A stretch of DNA of 64,000 bases from an uncultured Gammaproteobacteria bacterium (GTDB taxonomy: Bacteria; Pseudomonadota; Gammaproteobacteria; CAKMZV01), in contig CAKMZV010000002.1 in NCBI GenBank assembly GCA_929200535.1, positions 11,537-75,536 on the forward strand, read 5' to 3'. The translations under genes were made by a program, and so were the position numbers. This document shows positions 30,571-39,959 of the stretch, piece by piece. Each line of letters opens with the position of its first letter. Position 1 is the first letter of the stretch. Below the pieces are notes generated by a model. It did not search any database, was not told where the DNA came from, and saw only the letters and a list, made by a program, of their open reading frames with translations.

Positions 30571-30866
30571 GAGGCCTTTTGTAAAAGTATGGCACAAAAA
30601 ACGTTTTTACTCTTGGCGAGTTTACGAGCCTTAGAGTAACAGTGTTTGAACTGCTTGCAGGTAAAAGAAAAAAGATAAAAAATTGTTCTGATTGAGGCGT
30701 GAAATGAAGCTAATACGTCCGTCTTTGCAAATTTCACAACACAAAAAGCGTTTTTACTCTTGGCGAGTTTACGAACCTTAGAGTAACAGCGTTTGAGCCG
30801 CTTGCGGATAAAAATCAGGGCAATTTTTTACTTTTTTACTTGTCATATCTTTTGTGCAAAGGTCTC
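30571..30866. mobile_element. Full-length ~296-bp mini-element (MITE-like)
   Basis: The ends are GAGGCCTTTTGTAAAAG and CTTTTGTGCAAAGGTCTC, with 5-bp direct repeats ATATT on both sides (30566-30570 and 30867-30871). The interior carries a roughly 70-bp module twice (ACAAAAAACGTTTTTACTC... and ACAAAAAGCGTTTTTACTC...). It is very similar along its whole length to 43239-43535. No transposase is encoded. It lies between the his scar and the toxin-antitoxin promoter. Confidence 0.85.
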
Positions 30867-30881
30867 ATATTGTTAAGTTGG

Positions 30882-30916
30882 TGTAAAAATTATCATAATT
30901 TGTGATAAAATTTACA
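30882..30916 (+). promoter_or_regulatory. Operator-like palindrome before the Panacea antitoxin
   Basis: TGTAAAAATTATCA and TGATAAAATTTACA face each other across seven bases; 12 of 14 positions pair. It ends 38 bp before the antitoxin start and overlaps AT-rich promoter-like sequence. Autorepression by the helix-turn-helix part of the antitoxin is the natural reading. Confidence 0.6.
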
Positions 30917-30954
30917 TTCAATGTTTAAAATAACGACTTTACGTTGTTCTCCCT

Positions 30955-31644
30955 ATGATGAAAATACAACAAAAAATCCAAAACACGCCTCAAAAAGAAT
31001 TGATGGCAGTCTTAGGATTATCTCGGCCTTTAATTTCTGACATCCAGAACGGAAGGAGGGAGCTTACCCCAGAGCAAGAAGAAAAGTTAACAGATTATTT
31101 CACTTTTGTGATTGATGAATCATCAATCAGAGTTAATATCCCTCAAAAAAACAGTCAAAAATTTAAACAAGTTTTCCTCTATATTCTGCACCAAGTCGGA
31201 GCGAAGCCCAATGTTGGTCAGACGGTCTTATATAAACTGTTATATTTTATTGACTTTGATTATTATGAGCTCTATGAAGCCCAGCTTATGGGACTCACCT
31301 ATATTAAAAATAATTATGGTCCAACACCCAGAGAATTTAAAACGATTATTGATGAAATGGTTAAACAAGAATCAATCGATATTGTTCAAACCAAACATTT
31401 TTCTCATACTCAAACAAAATATTTACCCGTTATCAAGCCCGATTTAAGCCTCCTGTCGGCACAAGAATTAACGGTGATTGATCATGTTTTAGCACGTTTA
31501 AGCGATTACTCTGCCACCCAACTTTCAAATCTTTCCCACACAGATACTCCTTGGTGCTTAGCAAAAAAAAAGGGAAATCTTGAATATGAACATGTTTTCT
31601 ATCGTAACGATCAACTTTCTGTGAGAGATTATGAAACCTTATGA
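30955..31644 (+). CDS. Panacea (DUF4065/SocA-like) antitoxin with N-terminal HTH
   Basis: The 229-residue protein has an XRE-like helix-turn-helix (about residues 12-45, LMAVLGLSRPLISDIQNGRR), a short linker, and a Panacea domain (~70-190) with VLYKLLYFIDFDYYELY and YIKNNYGPTPREF. Panacea domains act as antitoxins for many unrelated toxins. The next gene overlaps by 4 nt and is RelE/ParE-like, so this is a two-gene toxin-antitoxin unit. It probably represses its own promoter through the palindrome at 30882-30916. Two ATGs (30955 and 30958) are adjacent; either could be used. Confidence 0.85.
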   Translation: MMKIQQKIQNTPQKELMAVLGLSRPLISDIQNGRRELTPEQEEKLTDYFTFVIDESSIRVNIPQKNSQKFKQVFLYILHQVGAKPNVGQTVLYKLLYFIDFDYYELYEAQLMGLTYIKNNYGPTPREFKTIIDEMVKQESIDIVQTKHFSHTQTKYLPVIKPDLSLLSAQELTVIDHVLARLSDYSATQLSNLSHTDTPWCLAKKKGNLEYEHVFYRNDQLSVRDYETL

Positions 31645-31988
31645 GTTTTATCTTTATTGAAGAATCAACGTTTACAAGAGAATTTAAGAAACTACAAAGA
31701 AATTACCCTTCTTTACCCGAAGACTTTAAAATTTTAAAAACGGTTCTATGCAACAATCCAACCGCAAAAAATGCCTCAAAGCATGCCGCGACGTTATATC
31801 AAAACGAACAAACCTTTATTATAAAAATTCGTATGATGTGTCGCTCGCTAAGAGGACGTTCTTTACGTGTTATTTATTGCTATAACGGCGAACGCATCGA
31901 ATTTGTCTTTCTTGAAATTTATTACAAAGGAAAAAAGGAAAACGAGGATACGAAACGTATTGAAAATTTTTTACAAAACAAAAAATAG
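31641..31988 (+). CDS. RelE/ParE-superfamily toxin paired with the Panacea antitoxin
   Basis: The 115-residue basic protein starts within the antitoxin stop (ATGA). It shows the RelE-like order: an N-terminal helix EFKKLQRNYPSLPEDF, then strands with IIKIRMMC, GRSLRVIYCYNGERIEFVFLEIYYKGKKE. RelE-type toxins cleave mRNA at the ribosome, and ParE-type ones poison gyrase; which applies here cannot be told from the sequence. It ends only 5 bp before hisA, so transcription of hisA and hisF probably passes through the module. Confidence 0.8.
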   Translation: MSFIFIEESTFTREFKKLQRNYPSLPEDFKILKTVLCNNPTAKNASKHAATLYQNEQTFIIKIRMMCRSLRGRSLRVIYCYNGERIEFVFLEIYYKGKKENEDTKRIENFLQNKK

Positions 31989-31993
31989 AAAAA

Positions 31994-32740
31994 ATGAACT
32001 TTGATATTATCCCAGCGATTGACCTAAAAGAAGGGCAATGTGTTCGTCTGAAACAAGGGCGGATGGAGGATGCTACGGTTTATCATAAAGACCCCACCGT
32101 TGCCGCAAAAAAATGGTTAGAAGCAGGTAGCCGAAGATTGCATATCGTCGATCTTGATGGTGCTTTTGCCGGCAAGCCTGTCAATCTTGATATTATCTAT
32201 CAAATATGTCGGGAATGCCCCAGCCTCGAGATTCAAATTGGTGGCGGTATTCGCCAAATGCAAACAATCAAGGATTATCTTTCGGTGGGAGTGAAATACT
32301 GTATTCTCGGAACCAGTGCAGTTAAGGAACCCGATTTTGTTGCTCAAGCAAGCGAAGATTATCCTCAACAAATTATTCTTGGGGTTGATGCTAAAGATGG
32401 CTGGGTTGCCCTTGAGGGATGGGATGAGGCAAGCAGCCTTAAAGCCAGTGAGTTGATTTTACGCTTTGCCAAGCAACCTATCGCCGCGGTGATTTACACT
32501 GATATTCAACGAGATGGAATGCTTCAAGGGGTGAATTTAGAGGCAACCATTGAACTTGCCCAACAAAGCTCTTTTCCAATTATTGCCTCTGGTGGCGTTA
32601 AGGATAGTGAAGATATAAGGCAACTACTCACGGCTCACCCTAATATTCAAGGGGTTATTGCCGGTCGTGCATTATACAGCGGTGATTTGGTGCTTTCGGA
32701 TACTCTTGAGCTTGTTTCCAATACCGCAAATACAAAATAA
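31994..32740 (+). CDS. hisA: ProFAR isomerase HisA
   Basis: The 248-residue TIM-barrel has [20 protein letters not shown] at the start, catalytic aspartates in the AIDLK and YTDIQRDG strands, and IGGGIR and IASGGV phosphate-binding loops. It isomerises the aminoimidazole carboxamide ribotide precursor in histidine synthesis. It follows the toxin gene by 5 bp and overlaps hisF by 1 nt (TAATG). The first 40 nt also occur as a remnant at 30437. Confidence 0.96.
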   Translation: MNFDIIPAIDLKEGQCVRLKQGRMEDATVYHKDPTVAAKKWLEAGSRRLHIVDLDGAFAGKPVNLDIIYQICRECPSLEIQIGGGIRQMQTIKDYLSVGVKYCILGTSAVKEPDFVAQASEDYPQQIILGVDAKDGWVALEGWDEASSLKASELILRFAKQPIAAVIYTDIQRDGMLQGVNLEATIELAQQSSFPIIASGGVKDSEDIRQLLTAHPNIQGVIAGRALYSGDLVLSDTLELVSNTANTK

Positions 32741-33504
32741 TGCCTTACACATATCGAATTATTCCTTGCCTTGATGTTGATAATGGGCGTGTTGTTAAGG
32801 GTACTAATTTTGTCGGCTTAAAAGATGCTGGCGATCCAGTGGAAATTGCCAAACGCTATAACCAAGAAGGTGCCGATGAATTAACCTTTTTGGATATTAG
32901 TGCGTCTCATCAAGGACGAGAAACCACTATTCAAATGGTGCAAGAGGTGGCAAAGCAACTTTTTATTCCTCTTACCGTTGGCGGAGGCATCCGCGAACTC
33001 TCCGATATTGAGCAAATGCTGCATTCAGGAGCGGATAAAGTTTCTATTAACACGGCAGCTATAAAAAACCCAGAATTAGTTAAGAGAGCTGCGCAACATT
33101 TTGGTAATCAATGCATCGTTGTTGCTATTGATGCCAAAAAAACTGCTGATGAAAAATGGGAAATTTTTACCCACGGAGGCAGGAATCCCACTGGTTTGGA
33201 TGCCATTGAATGGGCAAAAAAAATGGCAGATTATGGTGCCGGAGAAATTCTACTCACCTCTATGGATAGAGATGGCACAAAAGAAGGCTTTGATTTATTA
33301 TTAACACAGGCGATTAGCGAATCAATCTCCGTCCCGGTCATTGCCTCCGGAGGCGTTGGCAATCTTCAACACCTTGCCGATGGTATTAAAAAAGGAAAAG
33401 CACAGGCGGTGCTGGCTGCCAGTATTTTTCATTTTGGCGAATATACTATTGGGCAAGCCAAACAGTACTTACAGAAACAAAATATTCCTATGAGGTTGGC
33501 TTAA
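32740..33504 (+). CDS. hisF: Imidazole glycerol phosphate synthase cyclase subunit
   Basis: The 254-residue TIM-barrel has [45 protein letters not shown] and VIASGGVG, all canonical. With HisH it forms imidazole glycerol phosphate and AICAR. hisI/hisE do not follow: the next gene is on the minus strand, so the his pathway genes are split across loci. Confidence 0.96.
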   Translation: MPYTYRIIPCLDVDNGRVVKGTNFVGLKDAGDPVEIAKRYNQEGADELTFLDISASHQGRETTIQMVQEVAKQLFIPLTVGGGIRELSDIEQMLHSGADKVSINTAAIKNPELVKRAAQHFGNQCIVVAIDAKKTADEKWEIFTHGGRNPTGLDAIEWAKKMADYGAGEILLTSMDRDGTKEGFDLLLTQAISESISVPVIASGGVGNLQHLADGIKKGKAQAVLAASIFHFGEYTIGQAKQYLQKQNIPMRLA

Positions 33505-33609
33505 TAAAGCTGACTCCATCCAATGTTGTAAAACACCAAAAATTCCTCGTTTAACGAACCCAAAACAAAGTTCTTGTCTATAAGGTTCTCTCTAATTTTT
33601 GTTATTGGA

Positions 33610-34056
33610 TTATTGATTATTTTCGCAAGCACGCTTGGATAAAGAAAAGCCATCAAGGCTGACACGTGCACCACATGAAAATAGGCGTGAACAATGATGG
33701 TTTTTATCATCCATTTTTAGTTGTTTTTCAGTTAATGTTAGGGCAAGCTGACAGTTCATATTAAAACGACTGTCTTTGAAACTAAAAATGAGTTGGTCTT
33801 CCTTTCGAACTGAGTCAAGCTGAGCTCCTTCTTCTGGAACCAAATGGCAAACATGAAGGTTTGCACCTGTAATCTGTCCAGCAATTTTATATTTTCCTAT
33901 GTTATTTACGGAAATTTGAACCCAACTGGTTGCTGATGAGTTTTTTTCAGTGGCGGCAGTTGCAATATTTTCAGTCGCAAAATAACAACCTTCAAGCTCA
34001 GTTTTTGCACAGGCTGATATCAAGAGCACAAAAAAAATTAGGATTAGTTTTCTCAT
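33610..34056 (-). CDS. Small lipoprotein of unknown function
   Basis: The 148-residue protein has an N-terminal signal with lipobox LISAC (Cys16), so it should be lipidated and exported. The mature part contains seven further cysteines and no domain I recognise. Strands such as WVQISVNNIGKYKIAGQITG suggest a beta-rich fold. It is single, between hisF (convergent) and the IscA-type gene. No function can be proposed. Confidence 0.7.
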   Translation of the reverse strand: MRKLILIFFVLLISACAKTELEGCYFATENIATAATEKNSSATSWVQISVNNIGKYKIAGQITGANLHVCHLVPEEGAQLDSVRKEDQLIFSFKDSRFNMNCQLALTLTEKQLKMDDKNHHCSRLFSCGARVSLDGFSLSKRACENNQ

Positions 34057-34150
34057 CGATTTACTCTAACCTCTTAATATTTTCGATGAGTATGTGATTT
34101 CTGCACAAACCGACAAGAGCTCGACACAATCGCATTTCAGCCGGTTATAG

Positions 34151-34176
34151 CAAAAAAAAACAGCTCTTTTTGAGAG
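34151..34176 (-). terminator. Possible terminator downstream of the IscA-type gene
   Basis: On the minus strand CTCT-CAAAA-AGAG is followed by CTG and nine T. The stem is only 4 bp, so the structure is weak, but the T-run and the position just after the gene fit. Confidence 0.35.
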
Positions 34177-34224
34177 TAATTGATTTTGGTTTGATTCAAG
34201 TTTTTTAACCGGTACAGCAATCAA

Positions 34225-34560
34225 TTACTTAAAACTAAAACTCTCGCCACAGCCACAAGCCTCTGCTACATTCGGATTGATAAACTCAAAACCATAATTG
34301 AGAATATTTTGTTTCACATAGTCCACCGTAGTGCCTTCTAACTTAAGCAAACTTTTTGCATCAACGACAACGTTTATCCCCTGAGAAATAAAAATATGGT
34401 CCTCTTCTTTAGCTTCATCGACATAATCAACCGTATAAGCATAGCCGGTGCAACCACTAACACGCATACCAACCCGCAAACCAAACCCTTCACCTCTTTT
34501 TTCAAGCATTTTGCGTATATGATCCGCAGCTCTTTCCGTTAACTCTATTGACTGACTCAC
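34225..34560 (-). CDS. A-type iron-sulfur carrier (IscA/SufA-like)
   Basis: The 111-residue protein has the three conserved cysteines of A-type carriers: SGCTGYAYTVDY in the middle and ACGCGESF at the C-terminus. These proteins deliver [4Fe-4S] or iron to target apoproteins such as ThiC. It is not beside iscS/iscU or suf genes, so I leave open IscA, SufA or ErpA; the CTGYAY segment fits IscA/SufA more than ErpA. It is preceded by tpm on the same strand. Confidence 0.9.
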   Translation of the reverse strand: MSQSIELTERAADHIRKMLEKRGEGFGLRVGMRVSGCTGYAYTVDYVDEAKEEDHIFISQGINVVVDAKSLLKLEGTTVDYVKQNILNYGFEFINPNVAEACGCGESFSFK

Positions 34561-34678
34561 AAAAACCTCTCCAATTAAAAAACAAATATATCTCTAAGAC
34601 TTTATATTGTAACGCTTACCTAACTTTTCAAGAGGACAACCGCCAAACATTTTCTATTTTTCATCATTATCCCCTCTC

Positions 34679-35356
34679 TTAGGTCAAAAGCCATGCATTT
34701 TCTGTCACCTCTTTGACTGCTTTTATTCCATTAGGAATAAAGCTCCCTTTATTTTGTAATCCACCAGGAATAAGAATTTTTTCAATATGGGTTAATTGGT
34801 AATGGTGCCCATAGTGGGCTTGTATTTCCTGAGGTGGGATAGCGAAGGGTGGACCTGCCATTTCTTGTTGATCGTAATTTAAAGTAATAAGCAATTGTTT
34901 GGTCTGGTTGCTGATTTCGATTAAATGTTGAGCATATCTTTCGCGCATCAAACCAGGTAATGCAATTAAGGCGGCACGATCATAAATAGCATCTACCAAG
35001 CCCAAATCATTATCAGAAAAGTGAAAAATATCCCCAACCCAAACCTCTAAAGGTATATTTTCATCTGTGCTAAAATAACACAAGAAATTCTTTTTCTGGG
35101 TTATCTTAGGTGTAATCGACAATTCACGAAATAATTGCTGTACGGCTATTTCCACTAATTCTAAACCAATAACTCGATAACCTTGAGAAAGCAGCCAAGC
35201 AACATCTAAAGATTTTCCACACAATGGTACAAAAACCTTATCTCCACGGGATAATTTTAATTTCTCAAGGTGTTTAAGCAATAGAGGGTTCGGGGCATTC
35301 TCGTGAAACCCTATTTGATTCTCTTGCCAGCGTTTTTTCCAGAAAGTTGCTTCCAT
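34679..35356 (-). CDS. tpm: Thiopurine/chalcogen S-methyltransferase
   Basis: The 225-residue protein matches the TPMT family: FWKKRWQENQIGFHE at the start, FVPLCGKSLDVAWLLSQGYRVIGLE as the SAM-binding region, and DAIYDRAALIALPG. Bacterial Tpm methylates thiopurines and also selenium and tellurium oxyanions, making them volatile or less toxic. It acts in the cytoplasm. It stands alone and is divergent from the EF-hand gene across 136 bp. Confidence 0.93.
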   Translation of the reverse strand: MEATFWKKRWQENQIGFHENAPNPLLLKHLEKLKLSRGDKVFVPLCGKSLDVAWLLSQGYRVIGLELVEIAVQQLFRELSITPKITQKKNFLCYFSTDENIPLEVWVGDIFHFSDNDLGLVDAIYDRAALIALPGLMRERYAQHLIEISNQTKQLLITLNYDQQEMAGPPFAIPPQEIQAHYGHHYQLTHIEKILIPGGLQNKGSFIPNGIKAVKEVTENAWLLT

Positions 35357-35492
35357 AAATTAAATTTTAATCTTTTTCGTGGGTTTTTTCTTTGTGCTGC
35401 GTATTATGTATTAAGCCAAGCAATTTTTTGCTTTTTTTAAAACCGAAAGCATTTGAGTTTTTAAGTGTTTTCATTTATTTTGGAGTTTAATT

Positions 35493-36032
35493 ATGAAAAA
35501 AAATGTTTATTTAACTAGCCTAGCCCTTCTTACAACTACCGTTGTTTTTTCACCAGCATCTGCTGATGATCAAGGAAAGGGGCATTATGACCATCAATAT
35601 TCAGAAGGTGGTGATTATCATGGTAAAAGAAAGCATCATCGTAAAGGTCATTTTTTTAAACGTTTAGATGATAACAAGGATGGCTTTATTAGCTTAGAAG
35701 AGCATAAGAAGGTCGTGGAGCATATTTTTAAACGTTTAGATGATAATAAAGATAACATTATCAGCAAAGATGAACGACCCAAACGCCATAAAAATAGACT
35801 TATGATGTTTGGTTTTACCGCGGATGATGAACCCACCAAAGAAGCCGTTCTTGAAAAGTTAACAAAACACCATAAAGAAGCAGATACAAATAATGATGGG
35901 AAATTAACTCGAGATGAACTACAATCACATTACAAAAACCAGCGTTTTAAGCGTATCGATGCAAATCAAGATGGTAGCATTAGCAAAGAAGAGTTTTTAA
36001 ACTTTAAAGCAAATAAAAAAGCAAAAAAATAA
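35493..36032 (+). CDS. Exported EF-hand calcium-binding protein (four EF loops)
   Basis: The 179-residue protein has a signal peptide with cleavage near SPASA-DD (residue 24), a His-rich stretch (31-52), and four 12-residue EF-hand loops starting at D59, D83, D131 and D156, each with D-x-[DN]-x-D spacing and a terminal Glu. Loop 2 has Asn instead of Gly at position 6. It should bind calcium in the periplasm. A second EF-hand gene, an ECF sigma factor and a small membrane protein follow, so it may be the output or sensor of that set. No closer homologue is recognised. Confidence 0.85.
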   Translation: MKKNVYLTSLALLTTTVVFSPASADDQGKGHYDHQYSEGGDYHGKRKHHRKGHFFKRLDDNKDGFISLEEHKKVVEHIFKRLDDNKDNIISKDERPKRHKNRLMMFGFTADDEPTKEAVLEKLTKHHKEADTNNDGKLTRDELQSHYKNQRFKRIDANQDGSISKEEFLNFKANKKAKK

Positions 36033-36045
36033 TTGATGTATGTCC

Positions 36046-36124
36046 ACGCCCCCTTGTTCCTGAGATCTTTGCAAAAAAGATATGCCAAGGTCTCTGCTTA
36101 TGAACAAAGGGGCGTTTGTTTTTA
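36046..36124 (+). terminator. Intrinsic terminator with a mini-element inside its loop
   Basis: CGCCCCCTTGTTC (36047-36059) pairs with GAACAAAGGGGCG (36102-36114) at 12 of 13 positions, followed by TTTGTTTTTA. The loop of 42 bases consists mostly of a 33-bp mini-element at 36062-36094. Without it the loop would be about 9 bases, a normal terminator for the upstream EF-hand gene. Activity with the enlarged, itself self-pairing loop is uncertain. Confidence 0.7.
36062..36094. mobile_element. 33-bp mini-element nested in a terminator
   Basis: The element reads GAGATCTTTGCAAAAAAG at one end and GCCAAGGTCTC at the other, two or three changes away from the consensus. The flanking pentamers (TTCCT and TGCTT) match only at three of five positions, so the target duplication has decayed or is absent. 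Confidence 0.6.
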
Positions 36125-36151
36125 TGAGATTTCTACCTAAAAGGATATATT

Positions 36152-36733
36152 ATGAGCAACCCCCCTCCCTCTATACCACTAAAAAGAAAAAAAGTAGCCC
36201 TATATCTTTTCTTGAGCTTTTCGGTTGGTTTAATCCTTGGTGGAACAATTGTCGGCACCTCTTTTTATCATCATTTTTTTAACGAAAAACCCTGGAAGAA
36301 AGGGCATCAAAAACGCCCTCATCATTCTCTAAGATTGTTTAAACACATTGATAAAAAACCTCAAGATGGTGTGCTTAGGTTAGAAGAGATAGTAACCTTT
36401 GGCGAAAAACTTTTTATTCGTTTGGATGATAATGACGATGGCTATATCTCGCCTTCAGAAGCACCCAATCGCCCCCCCAAACATTGGCAAAAAGAATTTT
36501 TAGAAATCTTTAAACCAGGAGAGCAAACTTCTAAAAAAAAGTTTCTAAGCAGTATTCAAAATCTATTTAATAACAATGATATCAACCAAGATAAGCAAAT
36601 TACACCACGAGAAATGCAACAAAGTTTTAAGAATCGCTTATTTTCTAAAATAGATACCAATCAAGATGGTGTGCTTTCTAAAGAGGAGTTTTTAAATCAT
36701 CGCCCTCGATTCCGTAGAAAGCGCTCAAAATAA
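36152..36733 (+). CDS. Membrane-anchored EF-hand protein
   Basis: The 193-residue protein has a short cytoplasmic N-terminus, one transmembrane helix (residues ~15-40, YLFLSFSVGLILGGTIVG) and a periplasmic domain with EF-hand loops starting at D92, D143 and D168, plus a degenerate one near D67. A good ribosome site (AAGGATAT) precedes the ATG. It lies 17 bp before the ECF sigma gene. The topology, an N-terminal anchor with a periplasmic ligand-binding domain, is that expected of a sensor feeding a sigma factor, so a calcium-sensing role is plausible but unproven. Confidence 0.8.
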   Translation: MSNPPPSIPLKRKKVALYLFLSFSVGLILGGTIVGTSFYHHFFNEKPWKKGHQKRPHHSLRLFKHIDKKPQDGVLRLEEIVTFGEKLFIRLDDNDDGYISPSEAPNRPPKHWQKEFLEIFKPGEQTSKKKFLSSIQNLFNNNDINQDKQITPREMQQSFKNRLFSKIDTNQDGVLSKEEFLNHRPRFRRKRSK

Positions 36734-36750
36734 CAAAAGCACGATTACTT

Positions 36751-37322
36751 ATGCTAACCCCCCTCCTCTCTGACAATCGTCTAATAGAGAGGATTACCAA
36801 TGGAAATGCAAAGGCTTTTGATGAATTGGTAAAACGTTATGAAAAAAGGTTGTATTATTTTTGCTTTCATCTTTTACAAAACAGAGAAAATGCCGAAGAT
36901 ATTGTACAGCACACCTTTTTAAAATTTTGGCAAAATCCTGATGCTTTTGATACCAATCAAAAGACCCTTTTTTCTACTTGGATTTACCAAGTCGCAAAAA
37001 ATAAATGCACCGATCATTTTAGAAAAAATAATCGAATGCTCCTCGGAGAAGACAATGATTTAGCAGAAAATATAGAAAAAACCCATACGGCAACAGAAAA
37101 ATCTCAGCCCGATATACACTATGAACAGCAAGAACAGTATAAAATACTTCAAAAGGCAATAAATACTTTGGAGGAAGATGCACGCACAATTGTTATTCTT
37201 TTTCATTTGCAAAACAAAAGCCAAGAAGAGGTGGCACAAATTATGCAAATGAACAAACGAATGGTTGAGGGACATCTATACAGAGCAAGAGCCAAAATGA
37301 AATTATTTTTGCAAGAGGATTT

Positions 37323-37326
<4 letters not shown>
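36751..37326 (+). CDS. ECF-type RNA polymerase sigma factor
   Basis: The 191-residue protein has sigma region 2 (FDELVKRYEKRLYYFCFHLL, AEDIVQHTFLKFWQ, STWIYQVAKNKCTDHFR) and region 4 (ARTIVILFHLQNKSQEEVAQIM, GHLYRARAKMK), with no regions 1 or 3. Such factors redirect RNA polymerase to stress or envelope genes. It overlaps the next gene by 4 nt. EF-hand proteins upstream and a small membrane protein downstream suggest it responds to a signal outside the cytoplasmic membrane, perhaps calcium. Confidence 0.92.
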
Positions 37327-38637
<1,311 letters not shown>

Positions 38638-38663
38638 ATCGTGATAATCATAGGAAATTTTAA

Positions 38664-39959
38664 TTGGACATCCCAACTTGGTTATTGTTTATAGCCTTAA
38701 TCTTTAATCTTATGCTCTCGGCTTTTTTTTCAAGCTCTGAAACGGCTATGATGAGCTTGGAACGCTATCGCCTCAAACAACACGTAGCACTAAATAAAGG
38801 TTGGGCTATTATTGCTGAACAGTTATTAAAAAAACCAGATCGCCTCATTGGGGTTATCTTGTTGGGAAATAACTTTGTTAATATTCTTGCCTCTGCTATT
38901 AGCACACTTATCGCCTTAAGGTTGGGTGGTAATTATGGCTTAGCTGTTGCTACCGGGCTGCTTACCTTAATCGTGCTAATTTTCTGTGAAGTTGCCCCCA
39001 AAACTTTTGCCGCAAAGAACCCAGAGTTGGTCGTTAGTTTTGTCGCAAGAATTCTTGCTGTATTAAAAAAGTTACTCTTCCCTATCACAATTATTGTGAA
39101 TAGTATTGCCAATTTTACTTTGTGGATTTTTGGTGAAAAGCCTAATCAAACATCACAAAATTTGAGTAGCGAACAACTACGAATTATGCTCCAAGATGGA
39201 GAACACTCTAATGAGGAGTCTGTTCAAAAAATGATTCTTAATTTATTGGAATTAGAAAAACTAAGCATTCAATCTATTATGCGTCCAATAAATGAAATTA
39301 TCGGCATAAACACGCACGACTCAGAAGAACAAATTTTACAACTTCTTAATAATAGCCCATACGATCGCCTGCCTCTATATGAAGAAACTTTTGATCAACT
39401 CATTGGTATTATCCATATCAGAGATACCGTAAAACTCTTGCAAAACTTTAACCTCTCACAGCTTATTGAGATGGTCGAGCCGTGCCATTATGTTCCAGAA
39501 AACGCCTCGCTCTCTTCTCAACTTATCCAATTTCAACAACGCCGACACCCGATGGCTTTTGTAATTGATGAATATGGCAATATTAAAGGTTTAATAACGA
39601 TTGAAGATATTCTTGGAGAAATTGTGGGCGATTACACCACCGATATTACAGATGAAGTCGTAGAATATGAGCACCTCAATGATGGTAGCTTAAACGTAAA
39701 TGGTGAATATTCTTTGCGTGATTTACAAACCGAGCATAAAATTATATTAGAGAGCCAGATGGAAACGACGGTTAATGGTTTTATTTTAGAGATTTATGGT
39801 GAGATTCCGCCGGCAAAAATTAGTATAAAATATCGTGATTATGTATTGGAGGTGCGAGAAGTTAACGATGGTTTTATTTCCCTTGTTAACATCTCAAAAT
39901 TCTCTAAAAACGTTTTTAAAGAGCCCACAACAAAAAGAATAAATAATGATAAATCTTGA
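38664..39959 (+). CDS. CNNM/CBS-domain transporter-associated protein (HlyC/CorC family)
   Basis: The 431-residue protein begins at a TTG. It has a CNNM (DUF21) membrane domain of about four helices (residues ~1-150, with SAFFSSSETAMMSLERYR), a CBS pair (~190-325, MRPINEIIGI ... VIDEYGNIKGLITIEDILGEIVGD) and a C-terminal CorC_HlyC domain. The family includes YfjD and is linked to magnesium/cobalt efflux. Its stop overlaps the IMPase start by 14 nt. The likely promoter region was remodelled by the mini-element 27 bp upstream. Confidence 0.88.
   Translation: MDIPTWLLFIALIFNLMLSAFFSSSETAMMSLERYRLKQHVALNKGWAIIAEQLLKKPDRLIGVILLGNNFVNILASAISTLIALRLGGNYGLAVATGLLTLIVLIFCEVAPKTFAAKNPELVVSFVARILAVLKKLLFPITIIVNSIANFTLWIFGEKPNQTSQNLSSEQLRIMLQDGEHSNEESVQKMILNLLELEKLSIQSIMRPINEIIGINTHDSEEQILQLLNNSPYDRLPLYEETFDQLIGIIHIRDTVKLLQNFNLSQLIEMVEPCHYVPENASLSSQLIQFQQRRHPMAFVIDEYGNIKGLITIEDILGEIVGDYTTDITDEVVEYEHLNDGSLNVNGEYSLRDLQTEHKIILESQMETTVNGFILEIYGEIPPAKISIKYRDYVLEVREVNDGFISLVNISKFSKNVFKEPTTKRINNDKS

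Noticed and set aside
30537-30737. Open frame of 66 codons on the minus strand
   Set aside because: It lies entirely within the mini-element and flank. The same text occurs in the 43239 copy, with no ribosome site or known domain. It is treated as element sequence.
28443-31988. Prophage or integrative element in the his operon
   Set aside because: No integrase, attachment-site pair or tRNA is present. The scars point to homologous and short-homology recombination.
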